Shown piece by piece: positions 36,103 to 44,772 of a stretch of 64,000 nucleotides of DNA. The stretch spans positions 333,102 to 397,101 of the forward strand of contig NZ_JXYP01000014.1 of NCBI RefSeq assembly GCF_000964005.1, written 5' to 3'. Within the stretch, counting starts at the first letter, position 1, and every line of letters starts with the position of its first letter. The stretch comes from Williamsia herbipolensis. GTDB lineage: Bacteria > Actinomycetota > Actinomycetes > Mycobacteriales > Mycobacteriaceae. The notes beneath the pieces were generated by a model. That model ran no database searches, was not told the origin of the DNA, and saw only the letters and a program-made list of their open reading frames with translations. A program made the position numbers and the translations under genes.

Positions 36103-36114
36103 ATCACTTGTGAT
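36103..36114. promoter_or_regulatory. palindrome upstream of hadAB
   Basis: ATCAC-TT-GTGAT, a perfect 5-bp-arm palindrome about 20 bp upstream of the hadAB start codon. It could be an operator for a fatty-acid-responsive regulator; no dedicated regulator is adjacent. Confidence 0.35.
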
Positions 36115-36133
36115 GGGTCGAGAATCGCCGATC

Positions 36134-36164
36134 ATCGTCGCACGCGACCGCGGGCGGCGACGAT
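36134..36164 (-). terminator. possible terminator after the DUF305 gene
   Basis: ATCGTCGC (36134-36141) and GCGACGAT (36157-36164) form an 8-bp stem with a 15-nt loop in the gap between the DUF305 gene and hadAB, both on the minus strand. Confidence 0.4.
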
Positions 36165-36199
36165 CGTGTGCGACGCGCGTCCGCGTGCGGTCGCGTGGC

Positions 36200-36970
36200 T
36201 CAGTTCATCGACAGCGGTGCGACGCCGCGTTCGGTCAGCATCGCCGTCATCGTCTGCGCCTCGTTCTCCTGCGTGTTGATCATCTGCTGCGCCAGGGTCC
36301 GTACGTAGTCCTGCGAGACGTGCCCGGGATCGGCCGCGTACTCCATCATGGGCAGGCCGCCCTGGTGGTGTCGCAGCATCAGTTGCAGGAAGTAGGCGTC
36401 GAGCGCGGTCCCGCTCATGGTCCGCAGCCGGCTCATCTCACTCGCCGTCGCCATGCCCGGCATGAGCGGCGTCGTGGTCCCGTTGCCCGCGGTCATCGTC
36501 ATCGGGCCCGACATCGATCCACCCGACATGGCCCCACCCGACATGGAGTGGTGATCCGCCATCCAGTCCATCGCCGTCGACGGGTTGTCCAGCGGGTAGC
36601 CCCACCGGGTCAGCCACGACTGCATCTGGCCGATCTGGTTGGTCTGCTGGGTGAGGATGTCGTAGGCCAGCGACCGCACCTGCGGATCGGATCCCTTGCT
36701 CAGGGCGATCGTCGCCATCTCCACGCCCTGGGAATGATGGGTCGACATGTCCTGGGCGAAACCGACCGCCGCGGAGTTCGAGGCGGGTGTGGCGTCGGAG
36801 CCGGTGCTCGAGTCCACCGTCCGACCGACCACCAGGCCGAGACCCACGCCGATCAGCAGCAGCGCCACCCCGCCGAGCACGAGCAGGGCCGGGAGCTGCC
36901 TGCGCAGCGACGATCGCCGGTCGGGTTCGCTGTCGGTGTCGTGTGCGGCGAGGGTCGTGTCGGTGCTCAT
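36200..36970 (-). CDS. DUF305 protein, membrane-anchored, Met/His-rich
   Basis: 256 residues: a short cytoplasmic N-terminus, one membrane helix (about 27-49, LPALLVLGGVALLLIGVGLGLVVG), then an exported four-helix DUF305 domain. Paired histidines recur: STHHSQG (His78-His79), ADHHS, and LRHHQGGLPMM (His201-His202). A methionine-rich insert (about 136-173, SGGAMSGGSMSGPMTM) separates the helical halves. DUF305 proteins are often tied to copper or other metal handling; the Met/His content supports metal binding here, but no metal-resistance genes are adjacent. It follows the DUF3105 gene by 4 bp, a common pairing in actinobacteria. Confidence 0.82.
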   Translation of the reverse strand: MSTDTTLAAHDTDSEPDRRSSLRRQLPALLVLGGVALLLIGVGLGLVVGRTVDSSTGSDATPASNSAAVGFAQDMSTHHSQGVEMATIALSKGSDPQVRSLAYDILTQQTNQIGQMQSWLTRWGYPLDNPSTAMDWMADHHSMSGGAMSGGSMSGPMTMTAGNGTTTPLMPGMATASEMSRLRTMSGTALDAYFLQLMLRHHQGGLPMMEYAADPGHVSQDYVRTLAQQMINTQENEAQTMTAMLTERGVAPLSMN

Positions 36971-36974
36971 GACC

Positions 36975-37901
36975 TCAGCCCGCCGGGGTCGAGGTCGGGG
37001 CGGGGACGGTGGCGCCCCCCGTCGCGCCCGCCTCGTCGGTCGCCTGCTGGGTGCCCGCGCCGTTCATGGGCACCGCGTTCGCGGGCACGGGTCCGGAGTC
37101 GGCCGGCGGCGGGTTGCTGGGGTCGAAGGCGCCGGGGATGGCGGCACATTCGGCGCCGACCTCGGGATACGACGACTGCTGCGGCTGGCCGGGGTAGACG
37201 TTGGTCTGCGAGTTGCGGCGCAGCGCGGTGATGAAGTGGTCGACACGGGAGTCGCTCGCGGAGTCGAGCTTGAGCTGGTGGCCCCACGACTGCAGCGAGA
37301 TCGGTGTGCTCAGACCCGGGTAGGGCGACATGAGGGTGTACGGCCTGCCCTCGACCTTGCTCTTGAGGATGTCGACGTCGCCGGCCTTCACCGTCTGGGG
37401 GTTGTAGGTGATCCAGATCGAGCCGTGCTCGAGGGCGTGGACGGCGTTCTCGGTGCGCAGCTGGTTCGGGTAGACGATCCCGGTGCAGGTGGCCCACACC
37501 GCGTCGTGCGGACCGCCGAACGGCGGCGACTGGTCGTAGGCGACGCGCTGGGTGGGGGAGACGTGCTGGCCCGCGGGATAGAAGATCTTCACCACACCGG
37601 GGATGTCGTCGGACGGGTCGGGATTCGAGGCCGAGGGGACGAACTTCTGGGTCTCCTCGCGGTCGATGTACTTCGGGGCCAGATAGGCCGCGAGACCACC
37701 GACGATGGCCACGACCACCACGACCGCGGCGATCGTCATCCACGGGATCGGGCGGCGTCCGCCCGCCTTGACCACGGGAACGGTGCCGGGCTTGGTCTTC
37801 TTCTTCTTCTTCTGGGAGGACGGCGTGCGGGGGACCGGCGGAGCCGACGGGGTGTTCGTCGAGTTCGTGTTCGGTGCCGGCCGGGGGCTCTCGGTCGCCA
37901 T
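36975..37901 (-). CDS. DUF3105 membrane-anchored protein (paralogue 1)
   Basis: 308 residues: a Lys-rich cytoplasmic segment (SSQKKKKKTKPG), one membrane helix (about 54-75, PWMTIAAVVVVVAIVGGLAAYLA), and an extracytoplasmic DUF3105 domain with VAYDQSPPFGGPHDAVWATCTGIVYPNQL, AVHALEHGSIWITYNP and SPYPGLSTPISLQSWGHQL. The His-rich HALEHG and GGPHDAVW motifs suggest metal binding. The C-terminus is a Pro/Ala/Gly-rich tail. The ATG at 37901 with AAAGG upstream is chosen over the longer frame, which would cross the divergent argS promoter. It is co-transcribed with DUF305, and a second copy lies at 46984-47697. Function unknown. Confidence 0.8.
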   Translation of the reverse strand: MATESPRPAPNTNSTNTPSAPPVPRTPSSQKKKKKTKPGTVPVVKAGGRRPIPWMTIAAVVVVVAIVGGLAAYLAPKYIDREETQKFVPSASNPDPSDDIPGVVKIFYPAGQHVSPTQRVAYDQSPPFGGPHDAVWATCTGIVYPNQLRTENAVHALEHGSIWITYNPQTVKAGDVDILKSKVEGRPYTLMSPYPGLSTPISLQSWGHQLKLDSASDSRVDHFITALRRNSQTNVYPGQPQQSSYPEVGAECAAIPGAFDPSNPPPADSGPVPANAVPMNGAGTQQATDEAGATGGATVPAPTSTPAG

Positions 37902-38034
37902 CACTGCCTTTCGGTTCGAGGATGCGCGGCACAGTCTACTGGCCACCGGCGCGGCGCCGGTCGATCGCGAACGCGGTGGGCAGCCGTGACCGCGATTGTC
38001 GCCACGCCGCGGCAGGCCAATAGGATGGTGCCTC

Positions 38035-39687
38035 GTGACTCCCACCGATCTGTCCACCGTGTTGCGTGATGCCACCACCACGGTGCTCACCCGGCGCGGA
38101 CTCGACACCTCGGTGGTCCCCGAGACGGTGGTGGTCGAGCGGCCTCGCAACCCCGACCACGGCGACTACGCCACCAACATCGCCCTGCAGATCGGCAAGC
38201 GGGTCGCCACGGCGCCGCGCGATCTCGCCGGGTGGCTCGTCGAGGAACTCCGGTCGCAGCCGAGCATCGCCTCGGCCGAGATCGCGGGTCCGGGATTCGT
38301 CAACCTGCGGCTCGCCGCGGCGACTCAGAACGCCACCGTCGCGACCGTGTTGTCGGCCGGGTCCGACTACGGGCGGGGCACCGACCTGCAGGGCACCGCG
38401 ATCAACCTGGAGTTCGTCTCGGCGAACCCGACCGGTCCGATCCACCTCGGGGGCACCCGCTGGGCCGCGGTCGGTGACGCCCTGGGCCGCGTGCTCGATG
38501 CGCAGGGCGCGGCGGTGACCCGCGAGTACTACTTCAATGACCACGGCACCCAGATCGACCGGTTCGCGCGGTCGCTGCAGGCGGCGGCCCTGGGCGAACA
38601 GACCCCGGAGGAGGGGTACGCGGGCGCCTACATCGGCGAGATCGCCGCCGACGTCGTCGCCGCGAACCCCGGCGTGCTCGAACGCCCCGAGGCCGATCGA
38701 CTCGAGGTCTTCCGGTCGACCGGTGTCGAGCTCATGTTCGACCACATCAAGCGGAGCCTCGACGATTTCGGGACGCACTTCGAGGTGTTCACCCATGAGA
38801 ACTCGATGTTCACGTCCGGCAGCGTCGACGAGTGCATCGCGGAGTTGAAGGCCAACGGCAACCTCTACGAGAACGACGGCGCGTGGTGGTTGCGCTCCAC
38901 CGACTTCGGTGACGACAAGGACCGCGTCGTCATCAAGCGGGACGGTGAGGCCGCCTACATCGCAGGCGACATCGCCTATTTCCGCGACAAGCGGCGGCGC
39001 GGGTTCGACCTGTGCATCTACATGCTCGGTGCCGATCACCACGGATACATCAAGCGCCTCAAGGCGGCTGCGGGCGCACTCGGTGACGACCCGGCCACCG
39101 TCGAGGTGCTCATCGGTCAGATGGTGAACCTGGTGCGCGACGGGGTGCCGGTGCGGATGAGCAAGCGGGCGGGCACGGTCATCACCCTCGACGACCTCGT
39201 CGACGCGGTGGGGGTGGACGGCGCCCGCTACTCGTTGATCCGGTCGTCGGTCGACGTCAACCTCGACATCGATCTGGATCTGCTGACCACGCAGTCGAAC
39301 GAGAACCCGGTCTACTACGTGCAATACGCGCACGCGCGTCTCTCGGCGATCGCGCGCAACGCCGCCGACCTCGGGATCACCGCATCCGACGCGCATCTGG
39401 AGTTGCTCGCCGAACCCGCCGAGGGCGAGCTCATCCGTACCCTCGGCGACTTCCCCGCAGTGGTGGCGACCGCGGCGCACCTGCGCGAGCCGCACCGGAT
39501 CTGTCGATATCTCGAGAGTCTGGCCGCGTCGTACCACCGGTTCTACGACCGGTGTCGCGTGCTGCCCCAGGGCGACGAGGAGCCCGGTGACATCCACGCC
39601 GCCCGCCTCGCCCTGTGCTCGGCGACGCGGCAGGTGATCGCCAACGGCCTCGACCTCGTCGGCGTCAGCGCACCGGAGCGGATGTGA
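38035..39687 (+). CDS. argS: arginyl-tRNA synthetase
   Basis: 550-residue class I synthetase charging tRNA-Arg; same length as the mycobacterial enzyme. N-terminal Add-1 domain ([16 protein letters not shown]), HIGH variant HLGG in [19 protein letters not shown] variant in [13 protein letters not shown], and the DALR anticodon domain ending in [22 protein letters not shown]. The GTG at 38035 is 8 nt after TAGGAT (38021-38026), with TTGTCG (37996-38001) as a possible -35; an in-frame start at 37996 would lie in the promoter. It heads the operon argS-lysA-hom-thrC-thrB. Confidence 0.95.
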   Translation: MTPTDLSTVLRDATTTVLTRRGLDTSVVPETVVVERPRNPDHGDYATNIALQIGKRVATAPRDLAGWLVEELRSQPSIASAEIAGPGFVNLRLAAATQNATVATVLSAGSDYGRGTDLQGTAINLEFVSANPTGPIHLGGTRWAAVGDALGRVLDAQGAAVTREYYFNDHGTQIDRFARSLQAAALGEQTPEEGYAGAYIGEIAADVVAANPGVLERPEADRLEVFRSTGVELMFDHIKRSLDDFGTHFEVFTHENSMFTSGSVDECIAELKANGNLYENDGAWWLRSTDFGDDKDRVVIKRDGEAAYIAGDIAYFRDKRRRGFDLCIYMLGADHHGYIKRLKAAAGALGDDPATVEVLIGQMVNLVRDGVPVRMSKRAGTVITLDDLVDAVGVDGARYSLIRSSVDVNLDIDLDLLTTQSNENPVYYVQYAHARLSAIARNAADLGITASDAHLELLAEPAEGELIRTLGDFPAVVATAAHLREPHRICRYLESLAASYHRFYDRCRVLPQGDEEPGDIHAARLALCSATRQVIANGLDLVGVSAPERM

Positions 39688-41105
39688 TGGCCCACCCCGC
39701 AGGTCCCCGCCACGCCGAGGACACGGCGCGTCCGCACCCGGCGGAGCGTCCAAGGTCGGCGGACGAGCTCGTCGAGCTGCCCGCCGCGGTGTGGCCGCGC
39801 AACGCCGCCCGCGGCGACGACGGTGTCGTGACCCTGGCCGGAGTCGGTGTCGACGCACTCGCCGCCGAACACGGGACACCCCTGTTCGTCATCGACGAGG
39901 CCGATTTCCGTTCACGCTGTGCCGACATGCTCGCCGCGTTCGGCGCGACCGGTCGGGTGCACTACGCCTCGAAGGCGTTCCTGTGCACCGAGATCGCGCG
40001 ATGGGTCGAGCAGGAGGGCCTCTCGCTCGACGTCTGCTCGGGTGGCGAGCTCACCGTCGCGCTGCGCGCCGGGTTCCCCGCCCATCGGATCGCATTGCAC
40101 GGCAACAACAAATCTCCCGAGGAACTGCAGCAGGCGGTCGAGAGCGGCGTCGGACACATCGTGGTCGACTCGGCCATCGAGATCGAACGCCTCGACGCCG
40201 CCGCCGGTGCGGCCGGGGTCGTCGCCGATGTCCTGATCCGCGTGACCGTCGGCGTCGAGGCCCACACGCACGAGTTCATCTCCACCGCCCACGAGGACCA
40301 GAAGTTCGGCTTCTCGCTCAGCGGCGGTGTCGCGATGGACGCGGTGCGCCGTGTCTTCGCCGCCGACAACCTCCGACTCGTGGGCCTGCACAGCCACATC
40401 GGCTCGCAGATCTTCGATCTCGACGGCTTCGAACTCGCCGCCCATCGAGTGCTGGGTCTGCTCAGCGACGTGGTCGCCGAGTTCGGCGTCGACAAGACCG
40501 CCCAGCTGTCGGTGCTCGATCTCGGTGGGGGACTGGGAATCTCGTACATCCCCAGCGACGACCCGCCGCCGGTCGACGAGGTCGCCGCGACCCTCGTCGA
40601 CATCGTGACCCGGCAATCTGCCCAGCTCGGACTGCCCACCCCGATCCTCGCCGTCGAGCCCGGACGCGCGATCGCCGGTCCCGGCACGGTCACCCTGTAC
40701 CGCGTCGGCACGGTGAAGGACGTCGCCATCGGCGGTGGCGCACACCGTCGCTACGTGTCGGTCGACGGCGGCATGAGTGACAACATCCGCACCTCGCTGT
40801 ACCAGGCCGAATACGACGTCCGGCTGGTGTCACGCACCTCCGCGGCCACCGCCGTGGTCAGCCGCGTCGTCGGAAAGCACTGCGAGAGCGGCGACATCGT
40901 CGTCAAGGACTGCTGGCTGCCGTCCGACGTGGCCCCCGGTGACCTCCTCGCCGTGGCGGCGACCGGTGCGTATTGCTACACGATGTCGAGCCGGTACAAC
41001 ATGGCGACGCGTCCGGCCGTGGTGGCCGTGCGTGACGGTGTGTCGCGACCGGTGCTGCGACGGGAGACCGTCGCGGATCTGTTGAGTCTGGAGGTGACCG
41101 AATGA
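39687..41105 (+). CDS. lysA: diaminopimelate decarboxylase
   Basis: 472-residue PLP enzyme making lysine from meso-diaminopimelate, the last lysine step. The PLP lysine is Lys96 in [33 protein letters not shown] and [12 protein letters not shown] are family motifs, and the partner-chain cysteine motif reads KHCESGD. A ~25-residue His/Arg/Pro-rich N-terminal extension makes it longer than the mycobacterial enzyme. The start overlaps the argS stop (TGATG) and the end overlaps hom (ATGA), so expression is coupled; argS-lysA pairing is typical of actinobacteria. Confidence 0.95.
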   Translation: MAHPAGPRHAEDTARPHPAERPRSADELVELPAAVWPRNAARGDDGVVTLAGVGVDALAAEHGTPLFVIDEADFRSRCADMLAAFGATGRVHYASKAFLCTEIARWVEQEGLSLDVCSGGELTVALRAGFPAHRIALHGNNKSPEELQQAVESGVGHIVVDSAIEIERLDAAAGAAGVVADVLIRVTVGVEAHTHEFISTAHEDQKFGFSLSGGVAMDAVRRVFAADNLRLVGLHSHIGSQIFDLDGFELAAHRVLGLLSDVVAEFGVDKTAQLSVLDLGGGLGISYIPSDDPPPVDEVAATLVDIVTRQSAQLGLPTPILAVEPGRAIAGPGTVTLYRVGTVKDVAIGGGAHRRYVSVDGGMSDNIRTSLYQAEYDVRLVSRTSAATAVVSRVVGKHCESGDIVVKDCWLPSDVAPGDLLAVAATGAYCYTMSSRYNMATRPAVVAVRDGVSRPVLRRETVADLLSLEVTE

Positions 41106-42412
41106 CCGAACACTCGCACCGACCCATCGGGGTCGCGGTACTGGGTATGGGCAACGTGGGGGCCGAGGTGGTCCGTATCCTGTTGCAGAACGCCGACGAC
41201 CTCCAGGCCCGTGTCGGCGCGCCCATCGAGATCCGTGGCATCGCCGTGGCTGACCTCGGCAAGGCGCGCGCGTGTGCGACATCGCTGCTGACCGACGACC
41301 CTGCCGCCCTGGTGAAGCGCCCCGACGTCGACATCGTCGTCGAGCTCATCGGCGGGATCGACGTCCCTCGCACGCTGATCGCCAGTGCACTCGAGCACGG
41401 CAAGTCGGTCGTCACCGCGAACAAGGCTCTGCTCGCCGACTACACCGGCGAACTCGCGACGCTCGCCGCCGACGCGAAGGTCGACCTCTACTTCGAAGCG
41501 TCGGTCGCCGGTGCCATCCCGGTGATCCGTCCGTTGATGCAGTCGCTCGCCGGCGACACGGTGCAGCGCGTGGCCGGAATCGTCAACGGCACCACCAACT
41601 TCATCCTCTCCGCCATGGACGCCGACGGCGAGGACTACGACGTGGTCCTCGCCGAAGCCGGACGCCTGGGATACGCCGAGGCCGACCCCACCGCCGACGT
41701 CGAGGGATACGACGCGGCGGCCAAGGCGGCCATCCTCGCGTCGATCGCGTTCCACAGCCGCGTCACCGCGGGTGACGTCCACCGTGAGGGCATCTCCTCG
41801 ATCACCGCCGCCGACCTGGCCTCGGCGGCGACGCTGGACTGCACGATCAAGCTCCTGTCGATCTGTGAGCGGATCGTCGATTCCGCGGGACGGCAACGGA
41901 TCTCGGCGCGGGTCTACCCGGCACTGGTCCCGTTGACCCACCCGCTGGCGAGCGTCAACGGTGCGTTCAACGCCGTCGTGGTCGAGGCGGAGAACGCCGG
42001 TCGGCTGATGTTCTACGGACAGGGCGCGGGCGGTGCACCCACCGCGTCGGCGGTCCTGGGTGACCTCGTGATGGCCGCGCGCAACAAGGTGCACGGTGGC
42101 CGTGGCCCCCTCGAGTCGACCTATGCGTCCCTCCCGATCGCACCGATGGGCGATGTGAACACCCGCTACTACGTCTCGATGAAGGTGGCCGATCGGCCCG
42201 GTGTGCTGGCGACCGTGGCGGGGGAGTTCTCCGCGCGCAACGTCAGCATCGCGACCGTGCGCCAGGAGGGTGCCGAGGAGAACGCCCGGCTCATCGTCGT
42301 CACACACCGCGCGCCCGATTCGGCGCTGTCGGAGACGGTCGACGCACTCACCGAGCTCGACTCCGTGTTGAGCGTGTCCAGCGTCCTGCGCCTGGAGGGA
42401 ACAGATGACTGA
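41102..42412 (+). CDS. hom: homoserine dehydrogenase
   Basis: 436-residue NAD(P)-dependent enzyme reducing aspartate semialdehyde to homoserine. Rossmann motif [12 protein letters not shown] (about 13-24), catalytic-domain motifs [11 protein letters not shown] and [19 protein letters not shown], and a C-terminal ACT domain ([22 protein letters not shown]) expected to sense threonine. In M. tuberculosis the orthologue is named thrA. The frame overlaps lysA by 4 bp and thrC by 8 bp. Confidence 0.95.
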   Translation: MTEHSHRPIGVAVLGMGNVGAEVVRILLQNADDLQARVGAPIEIRGIAVADLGKARACATSLLTDDPAALVKRPDVDIVVELIGGIDVPRTLIASALEHGKSVVTANKALLADYTGELATLAADAKVDLYFEASVAGAIPVIRPLMQSLAGDTVQRVAGIVNGTTNFILSAMDADGEDYDVVLAEAGRLGYAEADPTADVEGYDAAAKAAILASIAFHSRVTAGDVHREGISSITAADLASAATLDCTIKLLSICERIVDSAGRQRISARVYPALVPLTHPLASVNGAFNAVVVEAENAGRLMFYGQGAGGAPTASAVLGDLVMAARNKVHGGRGPLESTYASLPIAPMGDVNTRYYVSMKVADRPGVLATVAGEFSARNVSIATVRQEGAEENARLIVVTHRAPDSALSETVDALTELDSVLSVSSVLRLEGTDD

Positions 42413-43496
42413 CAGTGGAACGCAAGGTCGGGCCGTCCACCGAGCCTGGCCGGGTCTCATCGAGGCCTACCGGCACCGACTCCCCGTCGAACCCGATGGC
42501 AAGGTGGTCACCCTGCTCGAGGGTGGCACCCCGCTGATCAGCGCCCCGCACCTGTCGGAACTCACCGGGTGCGAGGTCTACCTCAAGGTCGAGGGGGCGA
42601 ACCCGACCGGGTCGTTCAAGGACCGGGGCATGACGATGGCGGTCAGCAATGCGGTCAACCAGGGCAAGACCGCGGTGCTGTGTGCCTCGACCGGCAACAC
42701 CTCGGCGTCGGCCGCCGCGTACGCCACCCGGGCGGGCATCACCTGCGCCGTGCTCATCCCCACCGGCAAGATCGCCATGGGCAAGCTCGCCCAGGCTGTC
42801 ATGCACGGGGCCAAGATCATCCAGGTCAAGGGCAATTTCGACGACTGCCTCGAGCTCGCGCGGAAGGCCACGGCGGAGTTCTCCGAGATCGAGCTCGTCA
42901 ACTCGGTCAACCCGGCGCGGATCGAGGGCCAGAAGACCGCGGCGTTCGAGATCGTCGACGTCCTCGGTCGCGCCCCCGACGTCCACGCGTTGCCGGTCGG
43001 CAACGCGGGCAACATCACCGCCTACTGGAAGGGCTACGCCGAGTACCACGCCGACGGCGTGTCCTCCTCGCGTCCCCGCATGCTCGGTGTGCAGGCCGCG
43101 GGCGCGGCGCCGCTGGTCAGCGGGCATCCGGTCAAGAACCCCGAGACCGTCGCCACCGCCATCCGCATCGGCTCGCCCGCGAGCTGGCAGCAGGCGGTCG
43201 ACGCGAAGGACTCCTCGGGCGGACAGTTCCTCGCCGCCACCGACGAGAAGCTCCTCGAGGCCTACCGTCTCGTGGCCGGGCGAGAGGGCGTGTTCGTCGA
43301 ACCGGCGTCGGCGGCCAGCGTCGCCGGGCTGCTCGCCGCACGTGCCGACGGTTGGATCTCCGCCGGTGAGTTGGTGGTGTGCACGGTCACCGGCAACGGC
43401 CTGAAGGACCCCGACACCGCGCTGGCCGGGATGCCCGAGGTCCAGGCCATCGACGTCGATCCCGCCGCCGTCGCGCGCGCACTCGATCTGAGCTGA
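42405..43496 (+). CDS. thrC: threonine synthase
   Basis: 363-residue PLP enzyme converting O-phosphohomoserine to threonine. The PLP lysine is in [12 protein letters not shown] (about residues 67-78); the phosphate-binding loop is [32 protein letters not shown] and [13 protein letters not shown] are family motifs. It starts 8 bp before the hom stop and is followed, 8 bp after its own stop, by thrB, which supplies its substrate. Confidence 0.95.
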   Translation: MTDSGTQGRAVHRAWPGLIEAYRHRLPVEPDGKVVTLLEGGTPLISAPHLSELTGCEVYLKVEGANPTGSFKDRGMTMAVSNAVNQGKTAVLCASTGNTSASAAAYATRAGITCAVLIPTGKIAMGKLAQAVMHGAKIIQVKGNFDDCLELARKATAEFSEIELVNSVNPARIEGQKTAAFEIVDVLGRAPDVHALPVGNAGNITAYWKGYAEYHADGVSSSRPRMLGVQAAGAAPLVSGHPVKNPETVATAIRIGSPASWQQAVDAKDSSGGQFLAATDEKLLEAYRLVAGREGVFVEPASAASVAGLLAARADGWISAGELVVCTVTGNGLKDPDTALAGMPEVQAIDVDPAAVARALDLS

Positions 43497-43504
43497 CCGC
43501 CGCG

Positions 43505-44428
43505 ATGAATCAGCCACTGCCGCTAAGCGTCTCGTGCTCGGTACGGGTCCCGGCGTCGTCGGCCAACCTCGGGGCGGGTTTCGATTCACTGGGCCTCGCG
43601 CTCGACATCTACGACGATCTGATCGTCACGACCATCGCGTCGGGCGTGCGGGTCAGCGTCGACGGTGAGGGCGACGGCGCCGTCCCCCTCGACGACACCC
43701 ATCTCGTGGTCCGGGCCCTGTTGCGTGGACTCGACGCCGGCGGGGTCGGATCAACCGGACTCGAGATCGTGTGTCGCAACGCCATCCCGCACGCGCGGGG
43801 GCTCGGGTCCTCGGCGGCCGCCGTCGTCTCGGGCCTCGCCGCGGCCTCGGGGCTGATGGCGAAAAGCGGTTTAAGGCAACCGTTCTCGACCGAGGAACTC
43901 ATCCAGCTCGCGAGCGAGTTCGAAGGCCATCCCGACAACGCCGCGGCGAGCGTCCTCGGGTCGGCGGTGGTGTCGTGGACCGAGTTCGTCGACGGTGTCG
44001 CGCGCTATCACGCCCGACCGCTGGCCGTGCACCCCGCGATCGCGGTGACCGCGTTCATCCCGTCGACCGAGTCCTCGACGTCACTGACCCGCGGACTGCT
44101 CCCCGACGCGGTCCCGCGTGCCGACGCGGTCTTCAACGTGAGCCGCAGTGCGCTGGCCGTCGTGGCGCTCACCAGTGATCCCGGGTGCCTGCACGCCGCG
44201 ACCGCCGATCGTCTCCATCAGCACTATCGCGCACCGGTACTGCCCGACACGACCCATGTCGTCGACGAACTGCGTGGTCGCGGTGTCGCGGCGTTCGTCT
44301 CCGGCGCCGGGCCCTCGGTCCTCGCCCTGCACGACCAACCGCTACCCGCGGCCGCCGTCGAACACGCCGCACGCGTGGGATTCGCGGCCCGGTCCCTGCG
44401 GGTGGCCGGTCCCGTCGACGTGCGCTGA
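43505..44428 (+). CDS. thrB: homoserine kinase
   Basis: 307-residue GHMP kinase phosphorylating homoserine. The N-terminal substrate loop is VPASSANLGAGFDSLGLAL, the ATP motif is PHARGLGSSAAAVVSGLAAA (about residues 95-114), and the C-terminal GHMP motif is GVAAFVSGAGPSVLAL. The ATG at 43505 gives the family start; the frame is open inside thrC but without support. Last gene of the argS operon. The next promoter, for rho, starts about 50 bp after its stop. Confidence 0.94.
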   Translation: MNQPLPLSVSCSVRVPASSANLGAGFDSLGLALDIYDDLIVTTIASGVRVSVDGEGDGAVPLDDTHLVVRALLRGLDAGGVGSTGLEIVCRNAIPHARGLGSSAAAVVSGLAAASGLMAKSGLRQPFSTEELIQLASEFEGHPDNAAASVLGSAVVSWTEFVDGVARYHARPLAVHPAIAVTAFIPSTESSTSLTRGLLPDAVPRADAVFNVSRSALAVVALTSDPGCLHAATADRLHQHYRAPVLPDTTHVVDELRGRGVAAFVSGAGPSVLALHDQPLPAAAVEHAARVGFAARSLRVAGPVDVR

Positions 44429-44480
44429 CCGCGACCGCTCGTCGACACCCGGCCACCGCGACGCGCCGGGAGGCCCGGTA

Positions 44481-44509
44481 TTGCCCGACGTCGGGTTCGT
44501 GGTTAGCAT
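44481..44509 (+). promoter_or_regulatory. rho promoter
   Basis: TTGCCC (44481-44486), 17-bp spacer, TAGCAT (44504-44509). The predicted start near 44516 gives rho a leader of about 257 nt. Confidence 0.6.
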
Positions 44510-44515
44510 GAAGAG

Positions 44516-44772
44516 GTCTCGCTGCGGACGTCTGTCCACATTGCGCCTCTTCGCCGATATCCCTGCACACGGTGTCTGCCCGACCATCGGGCGTGCCGGC
44601 ACACCATCGGGACTCGATCGACGACGGCGCACCTGCAGACGCCATCACGGCGGCAGACCCACCACACTTGACCCCGTCCTTCTCGACGGGCACGAGATCC
44701 GCGCCGCCATGGCGGGGATGATCGCCACCCCCGGCGCAGGCTGAAGACCTGCGGGGGAACGAAAGGAAATCC
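44516..44772 (+). other. long 5' leader of rho
   Basis: A ~257-nt untranslated stretch between the predicted promoter and the rho GTG, C-rich and G-poor in parts (for example GCACACCATC, ACCACACTTGACCCC), the composition Rho itself prefers for loading. Rho autoregulation through leader termination is established in E. coli; here it is an inference from length and composition. No convincing small gene: the ATG at 44508 overlaps the -10 element. Confidence 0.45.

Noticed and set aside
44508..44744. Small ORF in the rho leader starting at the ATG in TAGCATG
   Set aside because: The ATG overlaps the predicted -10 element and would precede the transcription start; the peptide is Arg-rich with no similarity.
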